A stretch of 64,000 nt of DNA from Streptomyces candidus (GCF_014207445.1 NZ_JACHEM010000002.1:310001-374000), one strand, 5' to 3'; positions 27,700 to 36,590 are shown, counted from the stretch's first letter. Notes: a model not told the origin generated them from the sequence alone. Program-made: numbers and translations.

Positions 27700-28272
27700 T
27701 CAGGCGTACGCACCCGGCCACGGGCCGGGCTGAGCGACCTCCGCCTCGGACTCCACCTGGGTGTCGAAGAGCCGGAAGCCCCGCTTCAGGTAGTTGTCCA
27801 TGGCGTGCGGGCCGTCCTTGGAGCAGGTGTGCAGCCACACCCGCTTCGTGGCCTCCCACCCCGGGTGGCGCTCGGCCAGGTCCCAGGCGCGCTGGATCCC
27901 GTACGAGAGCAGGTGGCCGCCGATCCGCCGCCCACGGAAGGCGGGGATCAGCCCGAAGTAGACGATCTCGACCGCACCGTCCGGCTGCGCATCGAGTTCG
28001 GCGTACCCGGCGGGAGTGCCCCTGTCGTACGCCACCCACGTCTCCGCCCCCGGCCGGTCGACCGCCTGCCGCCACTGCTCGTACGACCAGGGCAGTCGGT
28101 CCGTCCAGCCGATGTCGCCGCCGACCGCGGTGTACAGGAACCGGCTGAACTCCGGCGAAGGCACCTCGGCCCGTACGACCCGCAGGTGGCCGCCCGGCGG
28201 GGGCGGGACGGGGGTGTGGTCGTCGGACGAGGTCTGTTCCAGGGACCACGTGGTCACGTCGATGCTGCTCAT
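27700..28272 (-). CDS. GNAT-family N-acetyltransferase
   Basis: 190-aa acyl-CoA-dependent transferase. The core strand/pyrophosphate loop is VEIVYFGLIPAFRGRRIGGH (R-G-x-x-I-G), followed by KRVWLHTCSKDGPHAMDNYL and KRGFRLFDT, the usual motif B end. The substrate is unknown. ATG 28272 has no strong ribosome site. Same orientation as the AidB-like gene upstream, from which it is separated by 64 bp. Confidence 0.85.
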   Translation of the reverse strand: MSSIDVTTWSLEQTSSDDHTPVPPPPGGHLRVVRAEVPSPEFSRFLYTAVGGDIGWTDRLPWSYEQWRQAVDRPGAETWVAYDRGTPAGYAELDAQPDGAVEIVYFGLIPAFRGRRIGGHLLSYGIQRAWDLAERHPGWEATKRVWLHTCSKDGPHAMDNYLKRGFRLFDTQVESEAEVAQPGPWPGAYA

Positions 28273-28336
28273 GACGGCCAGGGAACCATGCACCCGGCAC
28301 GCCCCTCCCGGCGGCCCCGGCACCGCCGCGGCCGCT

Positions 28337-29977
28337 TCAGACCTCCACGCGCGCCCGCTCCACCACGGACGCCAGGTCCAGGCTTCCCGGCAGCGTGCCG
28401 AACGCCGACCCCCAGTCCCCGCCGAGACGCGACGCGCAGAACGCGTCCGACACCTCCGGCGGCGCCCAGCGCACCAGCAGTGACCCCTGCAGCACCAGCG
28501 CCATCCGTTCCACCAGCCGCCGCGCCCGCCCCTCGATGCCGTCCAGGTCGGCGAGCTCCGTCAGCAGGCCCTTGATCGCCCCGTCGAGACGGTGGTCGGC
28601 GCCGCGTGCCTGCCCGACCTCGGCAAGGAAGGCGTTCAGCGCCATCGGCTCCCGCTGCAGGGCGCGCAGTACGTCCAGCGCCTGCACGTTGCCCGAGCCC
28701 TCCCAGATCGAGTTGAGCGGGGACTCGCGCAGCAGCCGCGGCATGCCCGACTCCTCGACGTACCCGTTGCCGCCCAGGCACTCCAACGCCTCCGCAGCGA
28801 CGGGTGTGCACCGCTTCGTCACCCAGTACTTCGCGGCCGGTACCGCGAGCCGCAGCAGCGCCCGGTCCTGTTCGGTGTCACTGTCGTACGCGGCGGCCAG
28901 GCGCATGGCGAGGACGGTCGCCGCCTCCGACTCCAGGTGAAGATCGGCCAGTACGTTGCGCATCAGCGGTTTGTCGATCAGCTCGCCGCCGAACGCGCTG
29001 CGGTGTGCCGCGTGGTGGGTGGCCTGCGCGACCGCCTGGCGCATCAGCGCCGCGGAACCCGTCACGCAGTCCAGCCGGGTCGCCGCCACCATCCCGATGA
29101 TGGTGCGCACCCCGCGCCCCTCCTCGCCGACGAGCCGCCCCCACGTCCCGTCGAACTCCACCTCGCCCGAAGCGTTCGACCTGTTGCCCAGCTTGTCCTT
29201 GAGCCGCTGGATGCGGAACGTGTTGCGCATCCCGTCCGCCAGCACCCGCGGCACCAGGAAACAGCTCAGCCCGCCCGGCGCCCGGGCGAGGACCAGGAAC
29301 CCGTCGCTCATGGGCGCCGAGCAGAACCACTTGTGCCCGGTGAGTGCGTACTCACCCGCCCTGGCGCCGTCGATCGGCACGGCCTCGGTGGTGTTCGCCC
29401 GTACGTCGCTGCCGCCCTGCTTTTCCGTCATGGCCATGCCGAAGAGGGCGCCCGGCTTCTCCGTCGCCGGCAGGAGTTCCTGGCCGTACACGGCCGAGGT
29501 GAGCCGTGGCTCCCAGACCGCCGCCAGGGACGGGTCCGCGCGCAGCGCCGGCACCGCCGCGTGCGTCATCGACACCGGGCAGCCGTGCCCGCCCTCCGCC
29601 TGCGTCCACACCAGGAACCCGGCGGCTCTGCGGAGGTGACCGTCCGGCCGCCCCCAGGCGTTCGTCAGACCGGCCGAGACGGCATGGCCCAGCAGCCGGT
29701 GCCACGACGGATGGAACTCGACCTCGTCGATCCGGTTCCCGTACCGGTCGTGGGTGTGCAGTTTCGGCGGGTTCTCGTTCGCCTGCGCCCCCCACTCCTG
29801 CGCCTGCGCGGACCCGGCGGCCTTGCCGAGGGTCGAGAGTTCCTCCCGTACCTCGGGAAGGCGGGCGGGGTCCGTGTGCCGCTCGACGGCCTCGGACAGG
29901 GCCCGGTCCGCCGCGAAGACGTCGTACCCCACCAGGGGCGGGGCCTGGTTGGTGACTGTGTGGGTGGTGGCTGCCAT
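28337..29977 (-). CDS. aidB: AidB-like acyl-CoA dehydrogenase-family flavoprotein
   Basis: 546-aa FAD protein with the AidB-specific N-terminal extension (QAPPLVGYDVFAADRALSEA) and ACAD core: FGMAMTEKQGGSDVRANTTE, LTGHKWFCSAPMSDGFLVLA, CLGGNGYVEESGMPRLLRES and SPLNSIWEGSGNVQALDVLR. E. coli AidB is part of the adaptive response and binds DNA; the enzymatic substrate is uncertain. ATG 29977 has no Shine-Dalgarno and TACCGT lies 6 nt upstream. The promoter is shared head to head with the YihY gene. The E. coli role is extrapolated. Confidence 0.9.
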   Translation of the reverse strand: MAATTHTVTNQAPPLVGYDVFAADRALSEAVERHTDPARLPEVREELSTLGKAAGSAQAQEWGAQANENPPKLHTHDRYGNRIDEVEFHPSWHRLLGHAVSAGLTNAWGRPDGHLRRAAGFLVWTQAEGGHGCPVSMTHAAVPALRADPSLAAVWEPRLTSAVYGQELLPATEKPGALFGMAMTEKQGGSDVRANTTEAVPIDGARAGEYALTGHKWFCSAPMSDGFLVLARAPGGLSCFLVPRVLADGMRNTFRIQRLKDKLGNRSNASGEVEFDGTWGRLVGEEGRGVRTIIGMVAATRLDCVTGSAALMRQAVAQATHHAAHRSAFGGELIDKPLMRNVLADLHLESEAATVLAMRLAAAYDSDTEQDRALLRLAVPAAKYWVTKRCTPVAAEALECLGGNGYVEESGMPRLLRESPLNSIWEGSGNVQALDVLRALQREPMALNAFLAEVGQARGADHRLDGAIKGLLTELADLDGIEGRARRLVERMALVLQGSLLVRWAPPEVSDAFCASRLGGDWGSAFGTLPGSLDLASVVERARVEV

Positions 29978-29982
29978 GCGGA

Positions 29983-29989
29983 TACGGTA
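29983..29989. promoter_or_regulatory. Overlapping divergent -10 elements (aidB / yihY-like)
   Basis: TACGGT (29983-29988) on + ends 6 nt before GTG 29995. TACCGT (29989-29984) on - ends 6 nt before ATG 29977. The two hexamers overlap by 5 bp in a 17-bp intergenic gap. -35 elements would lie inside each opposite coding region and are weak. Confidence 0.55.
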
Positions 29990-29994
29990 AGGAG

Positions 29995-31215
29995 GTGCAG
30001 CCAGCAAAAGAAACCCCCGGACGGCCGCGGAAGCACCGCAAGGAGAACCGGCTCCACCGCGCTCGGGTCCTCTACCGGAACGTCTCCAAGCGCAAGCTCG
30101 TCTGGCTGCTGCTCAAGGACACCGTCAACTCCTGCATCGAGTACCGCATCCTCGGACTCGCCGCGGAGGCGGCCTTCTTCACCCTGCTGTCCCTGCCGCC
30201 CCTCCTGCTCGGGCTGATCGGACTGCTCGGTTACATCGACGACTGGACGGCCACCGAGACCGTCAAGTCCATCGAGGAGAACATCCTCAGTGCCTCCCAG
30301 GCCGTGCTCTCCGACCGCGGAGTCCGCGAGTTCGCGAAACCGCTCCTGGAGGACGTCACCCGAACGGGTCGCCCGGACATCATCTCGATCGGCTTCGCCA
30401 TCGCCCTGTGGTCCGGATCGCGCGCCGTCAACGTCTTCATCGACACCATCACGGTGATGTACGGCCTGGACGGGCACCGCGGCATCGTGAAGACCCGGCT
30501 GCTCGCCTTCCTCCTCTACGTGGTCGCCCTGCTGATCGGCGCGGTGGTGCTGCCGCTCATGGTGGTGGGCCCGGACCGGGTGGTGGCCCTGGTCCCCTTC
30601 GCGACGGAGGTCGTCAGCGTCCTGTACTGGCCGGTGGTGATAGTGCTGTCGGTCATCTTCCTCACGACGCTCTACCACGTGTCGGTACCGGTGCGTTCGC
30701 CGTGGGTGGAGGACGTTCCCGGGGCACTCATCGCGCTCGGCATGTGGGTGCTGGGCAGCTTCCTCCTGCGCATCTACGTCACCAACACCGTGGAGGGCGG
30801 CACCATCTACGGGTCGCTGGCAGCACCGATCGCCGTGTTGCTGTGGATCGGGGTGTCCGCGTTCGCGGTGCTCGTGGGAGCCGCGGTGAACGCGGCCATC
30901 GACCGGGTGTGGCCCTCGGTGGCGACGGCCGCCGCCCGCGCCGAGAACGACCGGCTGCGCACCCAGGAGGCCGCGGCGGTGATAGCCCGCGCGAAGGCGG
31001 CGGAGCTGGAGCGGATCGCCGCGTGGGAAATGGACGACGGCGACGACTCCGGCGACGACGGCGAGGGCGAGTGGACGGGTACGAACCCGGACATGCCGTC
31101 GGAGTTCCCGGAGCGGTGGTCGCGGTTCCTGCCGCCGGACGACGTGAAGGGCCGGTTGTCCTCCCGCGACAGGGCCGCGGACGCACAGCGCGGGGATGCG
31201 GCGGGCGGGATGTAG
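29995..31215 (+). CDS. YihY/BrkB-family membrane protein
   Basis: 406-aa inner-membrane protein with six predicted helices (EAAFFTLLSLPPLLLGLIGL, IISIGFAIALWSGSRAVNVF, LLAFLLYVVALLIGAVVLPL and others). The BrkB signature LWSGSRAVNVFIDTITVMYG and the loop VPGALIALGMWVLGSFLLRIYV are clear. The function is unresolved; once called RNase BN, later considered a transporter or flippase-like family. A charged, Asp/Glu-rich cytoplasmic tail follows residue 330. Starts at GTG 29995; GGAGG overlaps the start codon and cannot act as a ribosome site, so leaderless translation is likely. Confidence 0.9.
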   Translation: MQPAKETPGRPRKHRKENRLHRARVLYRNVSKRKLVWLLLKDTVNSCIEYRILGLAAEAAFFTLLSLPPLLLGLIGLLGYIDDWTATETVKSIEENILSASQAVLSDRGVREFAKPLLEDVTRTGRPDIISIGFAIALWSGSRAVNVFIDTITVMYGLDGHRGIVKTRLLAFLLYVVALLIGAVVLPLMVVGPDRVVALVPFATEVVSVLYWPVVIVLSVIFLTTLYHVSVPVRSPWVEDVPGALIALGMWVLGSFLLRIYVTNTVEGGTIYGSLAAPIAVLLWIGVSAFAVLVGAAVNAAIDRVWPSVATAAARAENDRLRTQEAAAVIARAKAAELERIAAWEMDDGDDSGDDGEGEWTGTNPDMPSEFPERWSRFLPPDDVKGRLSSRDRAADAQRGDAAGGM

Positions 31216-31351
31216 CCCATCGGCCCTTGAGGGGGAGGGACGGGCGGGCCGGTCCGGTGGAGATCGGGCGGTTGCGCGCGGGCGGGCCGCAGGGGGCGGA
31301 CGGGTGCGCAGGGACGGTGGGTCGGTCCGGTGCGCGGGGGAGGTGGGCCGG

Positions 31352-31816
31352 TCAGGGGGCGGCGGCCCCGTCTGCGGGCGAGGCACCCGGAGGGGCCGGC
31401 GGGCCGGCCGTGGCCGGCCGGGAAGGCGTTCCCGCCGGGTCGGAGGGGCCCGTACCGGTGGCGCCCGAGGAACCGTCCGCGCCCGTCGGGAGTTCCGTGC
31501 CCTGGGACGACCAGGACAGCTTCACCGTGATGTGCCCCTCCATCGCCGTCTTGGCGATCACCGCGCCCGCCTCCCCGGTCAGCTTCACGCCGAACTCCAG
31601 CTCGACCCCGTCCGGCCGCAGCGGGCCCTCCCGGAACACCCGCAGCGCGGCGTCGGCGGCCGAGCGGATGCCCTGGAGCGCGCCGTCGAAGGTCTCGCCC
31701 GCCTCGGCGAGGCGGTTGCTCCCCCGCGCGACGAGCTTGGCCCCCGGAGCGACGCGGTCCACCTCGACCACCACCTCGGCGCCGTCGGCCGTCTCGAACC
31801 TCATCAGTGCGCTCAT
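31352..31816 (-). CDS. CU044_2847/Trypco1-type small protein
   Basis: 154 aa. The N-terminal 100 residues (MRFETADGAEVVVEVDRVAP, then FDGALQGIRSAADAALRVF, VELEFGVKLTGEAGAVIAKT) match the beta-rich family annotated CU044_2847 or trypsin-co-occurring domain 1; the tail is Pro/Ser/Gly-rich. Members are often linked to trypsin-like peptidases or NTPases in predicted conflict or signalling systems, but no such partner lies here. ATG 31816 has a G-rich stretch upstream. Convergent with the YihY gene. Confidence 0.75.
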   Translation of the reverse strand: MSALMRFETADGAEVVVEVDRVAPGAKLVARGSNRLAEAGETFDGALQGIRSAADAALRVFREGPLRPDGVELEFGVKLTGEAGAVIAKTAMEGHITVKLSWSSQGTELPTGADGSSGATGTGPSDPAGTPSRPATAGPPAPPGASPADGAAAP

Positions 31817-31952
31817 AACGGCCCCCGTGCAGAAGTGGCTTGACCAACCGGTGCGCGTGGACGCCATTGTTCACGACCGGGAGGCCACTGTGCAGCCGAT
31901 CGGCCGATGACCCCCACCGGGTGATGCACGGGCGACCCGGGAACCCCCGGGA

Positions 31953-31958
31953 TAGCCT
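31953..31958 (+). promoter_or_regulatory. -10 element of leaderless AraC gene
   Basis: TAGCCT followed by 7 nt and the ATG at 31966, with no ribosome site. Confidence 0.45.
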
Positions 31959-31965
31959 GGTGAGC

Positions 31966-32730
31966 ATGCCCGGCAGCTACCTGGAACGGCCCTCCCGGCT
32001 GGACGGCGCCGTCGTCTGGCAACGGGACGCCGACCCGGCCCCCGCGCCCGGCGCGCCGGTGTACCCGGTGCTGCCCGACGGGTGCATGGACCTGCTGTGG
32101 GTGGACGGCACACTGATCGTCGCCGGACCCGACACCCGGGCGCACGGTGCGAGCGACAGTCCGGGCGCACGGTTCGCCGGGGTGCGCTTCGCGCCCGGTA
32201 CCGGCGCCGCACTGCTCGGTGTTCCGGCGCACGAACTGCGCGACATGCGCGTCGGGTTGGCCGATCTCTGGCCACGCGCGGCCGAGCTGGCCCAGCGGGT
32301 GGGCGAAGCCCAGGACCAGGCGGTCGCACTGGAGGAGGTCGTGCTGCGCAGAGCGGCCGGGGCTCCGCCGCCGGACCCGCTGCCGCGCGCCGTCGCCGCG
32401 CTGCTGGACGCCGGACACAGCGTCGCCGCGGCCGCCGACGCGGTCGGGCTCGGCGCGCGTCAGCTGCACCGCCGTTCCCTCGACGCCTTCGGGTACGGCC
32501 CCAAGACGCTCGCCCGGGTGCTGCGACTCCAGCGCGCGCTGACGCTCGTACGGGAAGGGCTGCCGTTCGCGGCGGTGGCACACACGGCCGGGTACGCGGA
32601 CCAGGCCCATCTGGCCCGCGAGACACGGGAGCTGGCGGGGATGACGCTGCGTTCCTACGCCTCGCTCGCCGCCGGCAGGAAAGCGAACAGGGAGACCCCG
32701 CAGCCGTCCGGGTCGAGCACCACCGCGTAA
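31966..32730 (+). CDS. AraC-family transcriptional regulator
   Basis: 254 aa. The N-terminal half carries the DUF6597-like sensor motif (VYPVLPDGCMDLLWVDGTLI, then GARFAGVRFAPGTGAALLGV). The C-terminal AraC DNA-binding domain (about 150-240) has HTH1 HSVAAAADAVGLGARQLHRR and HTH2 FAAVAHTAGYADQAHLARET. The 3' end overlaps the convergent VOC gene by 76 bp, so the two mRNAs are antisense to each other at their ends. Likely target: the VOC gene or genes nearby; this is inference. Confidence 0.88.
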   Translation: MPGSYLERPSRLDGAVVWQRDADPAPAPGAPVYPVLPDGCMDLLWVDGTLIVAGPDTRAHGASDSPGARFAGVRFAPGTGAALLGVPAHELRDMRVGLADLWPRAAELAQRVGEAQDQAVALEEVVLRRAAGAPPPDPLPRAVAALLDAGHSVAAAADAVGLGARQLHRRSLDAFGYGPKTLARVLRLQRALTLVREGLPFAAVAHTAGYADQAHLARETRELAGMTLRSYASLAAGRKANRETPQPSGSSTTA

Positions 32731-33062
32731 CGCTGGCCCCACTCGGCGTTCCACGGCTTGAGGCTGCCGGTGTATCCGGCGGCGACCAGACCGTCGTACA
32801 CCGTGTCGACCTCGGCGGGGCTCTCGCAGAGGAAGGCGAGCCCCACCCGGTCGCCCCCCTGCGGCCTCGTCCACTCCGGGTCGAAGGAACGGATCACCTC
32901 CTCCGTGTCCCACAGCACACGCATCCCCCCGGGCAGCGTGGCTTCGACGTGCGGCGCGGACTCGGCCCCGTCGGGAACGGGAACGCCGAGACGCCGGTAG
33001 AAGTCGAGGGAGGCGGCCATGTCGGACGTGACGATGCCGACGGAGTCGAGTCGAGGAGTCAT
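32655..33062 (-). CDS. VOC-family (glyoxalase/bleomycin-resistance-like) protein
   Basis: 135 aa with the beta-alpha-beta-beta-beta repeats of the VOC fold: DSVGIVTSDMAASLDFYRRL at the start and YAVVLDPDGCGVSLFAFLP at the end. Potential metal ligands are sparse, so it may be a binding protein rather than an enzyme. ATG 33062 is preceded by TACAGT at 6 nt (33074-33069) and no ribosome site, another leaderless candidate. The stop lies within the AraC gene. Confidence 0.85.
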   Translation of the reverse strand: MTPRLDSVGIVTSDMAASLDFYRRLGVPVPDGAESAPHVEATLPGGMRVLWDTEEVIRSFDPEWTRPQGGDRVGLAFLCESPAEVDTVYDGLVAAGYTGSLKPWNAEWGQRYAVVLDPDGCGVSLFAFLPAASEA

Positions 33063-33371
33063 GCGCTCACTGTAGGAGGGCGTGGCACGGCGGATCTTGA
33101 AGAAATCGGACGTCGGACGAGCGCGGTCGTGCGGGCAGTCGTGCGGGCATGGGTGTCCTGCCCGGTCGTACGGGACACGGACGCGGGCATGGTGGCGGTC
33201 ACGGACGCGGCACGGTCGTCCGCGCGGGACATGCATGGGGCGTACGGGGACGGGCATGGTCAGGGTCGTACGCACGCGGCGGCACCGCGGAGTGCAGCCG
33301 GGGCCGGCGTCACGAAACGGTAAGCGGCGCCCGGTGCACCCCGGCGGCCGGACCGGGTGACACTGTCGACC
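33063..33371. other. 309-bp intergenic region between the VOC and response-regulator genes
   Basis: No coding gene seen. It contains the divergent -10 elements of the flanking genes (TACAGT on - at 33074-33069; GACACT on + at 33359-33364) and a tandem GTCGTGCGGGCA repeat near 33126-33151. G-rich, with many GGGCATGG and CGGACGCGG variants, but no clean operator. Confidence 0.4.
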
Positions 33372-34283
33372 ATGGAGTACGACAGCAACAGTTCGATCCT
33401 CGTGGTGGACGACGACCCCACCGTCGCCGAGGTGGTCACCGGCTACCTCCGCAAGGCCGGCTTCGACGTGCGGCACGCCGCCGACGGGCCCGCCGCGCTG
33501 CACGCCGCCGCGGCGCACCGTCCCCACCTGGTCGTGCTCGACCTGATGCTGCCGGGCATGGACGGCCTGGAGGTGTGCGCGCGGCTGCGGGCCGAGGCCG
33601 GACCGGTGCCGGTGATCATGCTGACCGCGCGGGGCGACGAGGAGGACCGCATCCTCGGTCTTGAGGTCGGCGCGGACGACTACGTGACCAAGCCGTTCAG
33701 CCCCCGCGAGCTGGTGCTGCGCGTCGAGTCCGTACTACGCCGGGCGGCCACGGCCCGCCACGCCACCGGCCCCCGGCTGCGCGCGGCCGGCCTTGAGATC
33801 GACCCGGCGGCCCGCCGGGCCACCCGCGACGGCCGGGCGCTGGCCCTCACCCTGCGGGAGTTCGACCTGCTCACGTACCTGCTGAGCAACCCGGGCCGGG
33901 TGCACAGCAGGGAACACCTCCTCAAGGAGGTGTGGGGCTGGGACTTCGGCGATCTCTCCACGGTCACGGTCCATGTGCGCCGCCTGCGCGGCAAGATCGA
34001 AACGGACCCGGCCGCTCCGGCGCTGATCCAGACCGTATGGGGAGCGGGCTACCGCTTCGACGCGGCACCGGGACCCGGCGGGGGAGCCGGTACGGGGCCC
34101 GCGCCCGGAGTACGGGCAGGGCCGAGCGCGTCCGAGGCGGGACGGGACGAGGTGGGCCGGGGCGTCGTGGGCCGGGACGAGGTCGGCCGGGACGAGGCGC
34201 GACGGGAAGTGGACGCGCCCGGCGGTCCCGCGCGCCTTCCCGGCCGCGTGCCGTACGGGCCGGGACCGGGCGGCCCCGCATGA
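33372..34283 (+). CDS. OmpR/PhoB-family response regulator
   Basis: 303 aa. Receiver domain: acidic pocket LVVDDDPTVAEV, phospho-acceptor Asp in LVVLDLMLPGMDG, Thr in MLTARGDE and Lys in YVTKPFSPREL. The winged-helix domain covers about 130-225 (LTLREFDLLTYLLSNPGRV, STVTVHVRRLRGKIE, TVWGAGYRFD). An unusual 70-residue Gly/Asp/Arg-rich tail follows, with short GRDEVGRDEARRE repeats. ATG 33372 is chosen because GACACT is 7 nt upstream; a GTG at 33357 is also in frame. Its stop overlaps the kinase ATG by 4 nt. Confidence 0.92.
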   Translation: MEYDSNSSILVVDDDPTVAEVVTGYLRKAGFDVRHAADGPAALHAAAAHRPHLVVLDLMLPGMDGLEVCARLRAEAGPVPVIMLTARGDEEDRILGLEVGADDYVTKPFSPRELVLRVESVLRRAATARHATGPRLRAAGLEIDPAARRATRDGRALALTLREFDLLTYLLSNPGRVHSREHLLKEVWGWDFGDLSTVTVHVRRLRGKIETDPAAPALIQTVWGAGYRFDAAPGPGGGAGTGPAPGVRAGPSASEAGRDEVGRGVVGRDEVGRDEARREVDAPGGPARLPGRVPYGPGPGGPA

Positions 34284-35464
34284 GCGGCGGGACCGGGAGC
34301 CTCCCCGAGCGCGCGGTGGTGACCGGGATGGGCATGGTCGCCGACGTGAGCGACCTCGCCCTGATCGCTCTGTTCGCCGCGCTCGGCGCCGCCGTCGCCG
34401 GGCTCGGCGGGGCGCTGGCCCTGCGTCTGCTGCGGCGTCGGTCGGTGGCCGTCTCGCTGACCGTCGTCGTCGCGGTGACCGTCGCCGCCATGCTCGCCGG
34501 GACGCTCTCCGTGTGCTGGGCGATGCTCATCAACGCCCACGACCTGGCCGTCGTCACCACCGTCGTCGCGATGGCCGCCGTCGTGTCGCTCGCCACCTCC
34601 CTGCTGCTGGGGCGCTGGGTGGTCGCCCGCAGCAGGGCGCTCGCGAAGGCCGCCCGGTCCTTCGGGGACGGCGGGGACTTCGCGGCCCCCGGCGGCTCCG
34701 CCACCGCCGAACTGACGGAACTCGCGAAGGAGTTGGCGACCACCAGCGGCAAGCTCCGCGCGTCGCGGGAGCGCGAGCAGGCGTTGGAGACGTCGCGGCG
34801 CGAGCTGGTCTCCTGGATCTCGCACGACCTGCGCACTCCGCTCGCCGGACTGCGCGCGATGGCCGAGGCGCTGGAGGACGGGGTCGCCGAGGACCCGGCC
34901 CGCTACCACCGGCAGATCCGCACGGAGGTGGACCGGCTCAACGTCATGGTCGGTGACCTCTTCGAGCTGTCCCGGATCCACGCCGGGTCGCTCGCCCTCA
35001 CCCCTGTCCGGCTCTCCCTGTACGACCTGGTGGGCGACGCCCTCGCGGGCGCGGACCCGCTCGCCCGTGAGCACGGCGTGCGCCTGGTGGGGGAGCGGGT
35101 CGAAGCGGTGCCGGTGGAGGTCGATGGCCGGGAGATGTCCAGGGTGCTGTCGAACCTGCTGGTCAACGCCATCCGCCGGACCCCCGCCGACGGAACGGTG
35201 GCTGTCGCCGCGGAGCCGGGGCCGGAGCCCCGGACCGTCGTGGTCTCGGTCACCGACGGCTGCGGCGGCATCCCGGAGGCCGACCTGCCCCGGGTTTTCG
35301 ACACCGGCTGGCGCGGCACGGAGGCCCGGACACCCCCGGGTGGCGCGGGCCTGGGGCTGGCCATCGTCCGCGGCATCGTCGAGGCCCACGCGGGCCGGGC
35401 CGACGTCCGCAACGTGCCCGGTGGCTGCCGGTTCGAGGTGACGCTGCCCGCGGCCCCCGGGTGA
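34280..35464 (+). CDS. Sensor histidine kinase
   Basis: 394-aa membrane kinase, partner of the preceding regulator. Three predicted helices (LALIALFAALGAAVAGLGGA, LTVVVAVTVAAMLAGTLSVC, VVTTVVAMAAVVSLATSLLL) with almost no extracytoplasmic domain, so it probably senses within the membrane. HAMP-like linker, then the H-box LVSWISHDLRTPLAGLRAM, N-box SNLLVNAIRRTP, G1 VTDGCGGIPEADL and G2 GGAGLGLAIVRGI. ATG 34280 is coupled (ATGA) to the regulator stop. The signal is unknown. Confidence 0.92.
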   Translation: MSGGTGSLPERAVVTGMGMVADVSDLALIALFAALGAAVAGLGGALALRLLRRRSVAVSLTVVVAVTVAAMLAGTLSVCWAMLINAHDLAVVTTVVAMAAVVSLATSLLLGRWVVARSRALAKAARSFGDGGDFAAPGGSATAELTELAKELATTSGKLRASREREQALETSRRELVSWISHDLRTPLAGLRAMAEALEDGVAEDPARYHRQIRTEVDRLNVMVGDLFELSRIHAGSLALTPVRLSLYDLVGDALAGADPLAREHGVRLVGERVEAVPVEVDGREMSRVLSNLLVNAIRRTPADGTVAVAAEPGPEPRTVVVSVTDGCGGIPEADLPRVFDTGWRGTEARTPPGGAGLGLAIVRGIVEAHAGRADVRNVPGGCRFEVTLPAAPG

Positions 35465-35561
35465 CGCGTCCCGGCAGGTGCGTCCGTCCCGGGCCGCGAC
35501 GGCCCTGCGCTACGAGCGAACCCCGCCGCCGCCCCGCGGGCCGTCGGGCATGATGGCGCTC

Positions 35562-36590
35562 ATGAACGCAGCGACGACGGCACCCGCGAAGCCCTTCAAG
35601 CTCCTCGTACTCGGCGGAACCGAATTCGTCGGACGCGCCGTCACCGAGCAAGCCCTCGCGCGGGGTTGGGACGTCACGGTCTTCCACCGCGGCACCCATG
35701 CGCCGCCGCCCGGCGTCCGTGCGCTGCACGGTGACCGCCTCGGCGATCTCACCGCGCTCGACGCCGCGGTACGGGACGGCGCCACCTGGGACGCGGTGCT
35801 CGACACCTGGTCGGGCCCGCCCGCGGCCGTACGGGACGCGGCCGAACTGCTGGCCCGCCACGCCCGGCGGTACGTCTACGTGTCGTCCGCATCGGTGTAC
35901 GCGCACCCCTCGCCGGCCGGTCGGGGTGAGGACGGCGCGCTCGTGGAGCCGGGCGACGAGGGCTATGCGCACATGAAGCGCGGCGGGGAGGACGCCGCCG
36001 TCGAGGCCTTCGGCGCGGACCGTACGGTGCTCGTCAGGGCGGGCCTGATACTCGGGCCCGGAGAGAACATCGGCCGCCTCCCGTGGTGGCTGAACCGGGT
36101 GGCCCGCGGCGGTCCGGTTCTCGCCCCGGGCCCGCGCGACCTGCCGATCCAGTTCGTCGACGCCCGCGACCTCGCCGCCTGGATGCTCGACGCGGCACGG
36201 GACGAGCTGTCGGGCCCGTACAACCTGGTCTCCCCGGAAGGGCACGCGACCATGGGGGAGCTGTTGGAGTCGTGCGTCCGGGCGACCGGATCGGCGACCG
36301 CCGAACTGTGCTGGAAGGAGCCGGAGTTGCTCCTCTCGTACGGGGTCGAACCGTGGCTGGACCTGCCGGTGTGGGTGCCGCCGGGCGAGGACCACGACGC
36401 CATTCACCGCACGGACGTCAGCAAGGCGCTCGCCACCGGGCTGCGCTGCCGCCCGGTCGCCGAGACCGTGGCGGACACCTGGCGGTGGCTGAGTGCGCTG
36501 GGCGGGACGGCCCCGCAGCGCTCGGACCGGCCGGTGGTGGGGCTCGATCCGGAGGTGGAGGCGAAGGTGCTCGCCGCAGTGCTCTGTTGA
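35562..36590 (+). CDS. NAD-dependent epimerase/dehydratase-family protein
   Basis: 342-aa extended SDR-like protein. The N-terminal Rossmann motif is LLVLGGTEFVGRAVTEQALA (G-G-x-x-F-V-G); further blocks are YVYVSSASVYAHPSPAG, VRAGLILGPGENIGRLPWWL and IQFVDARDLAAWMLDAA. The YxxxK is replaced by YAHMKRGGE, still Tyr and Lys. Similar to CSP41/nucleoside-diphosphate-sugar epimerase-like proteins; substrate unknown. Start chosen at ATG 35562; ATGs at 35550 and 35553 are alternatives. Confidence 0.85.
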   Translation: MNAATTAPAKPFKLLVLGGTEFVGRAVTEQALARGWDVTVFHRGTHAPPPGVRALHGDRLGDLTALDAAVRDGATWDAVLDTWSGPPAAVRDAAELLARHARRYVYVSSASVYAHPSPAGRGEDGALVEPGDEGYAHMKRGGEDAAVEAFGADRTVLVRAGLILGPGENIGRLPWWLNRVARGGPVLAPGPRDLPIQFVDARDLAAWMLDAARDELSGPYNLVSPEGHATMGELLESCVRATGSATAELCWKEPELLLSYGVEPWLDLPVWVPPGEDHDAIHRTDVSKALATGLRCRPVAETVADTWRWLSALGGTAPQRSDRPVVGLDPEVEAKVLAAVLC

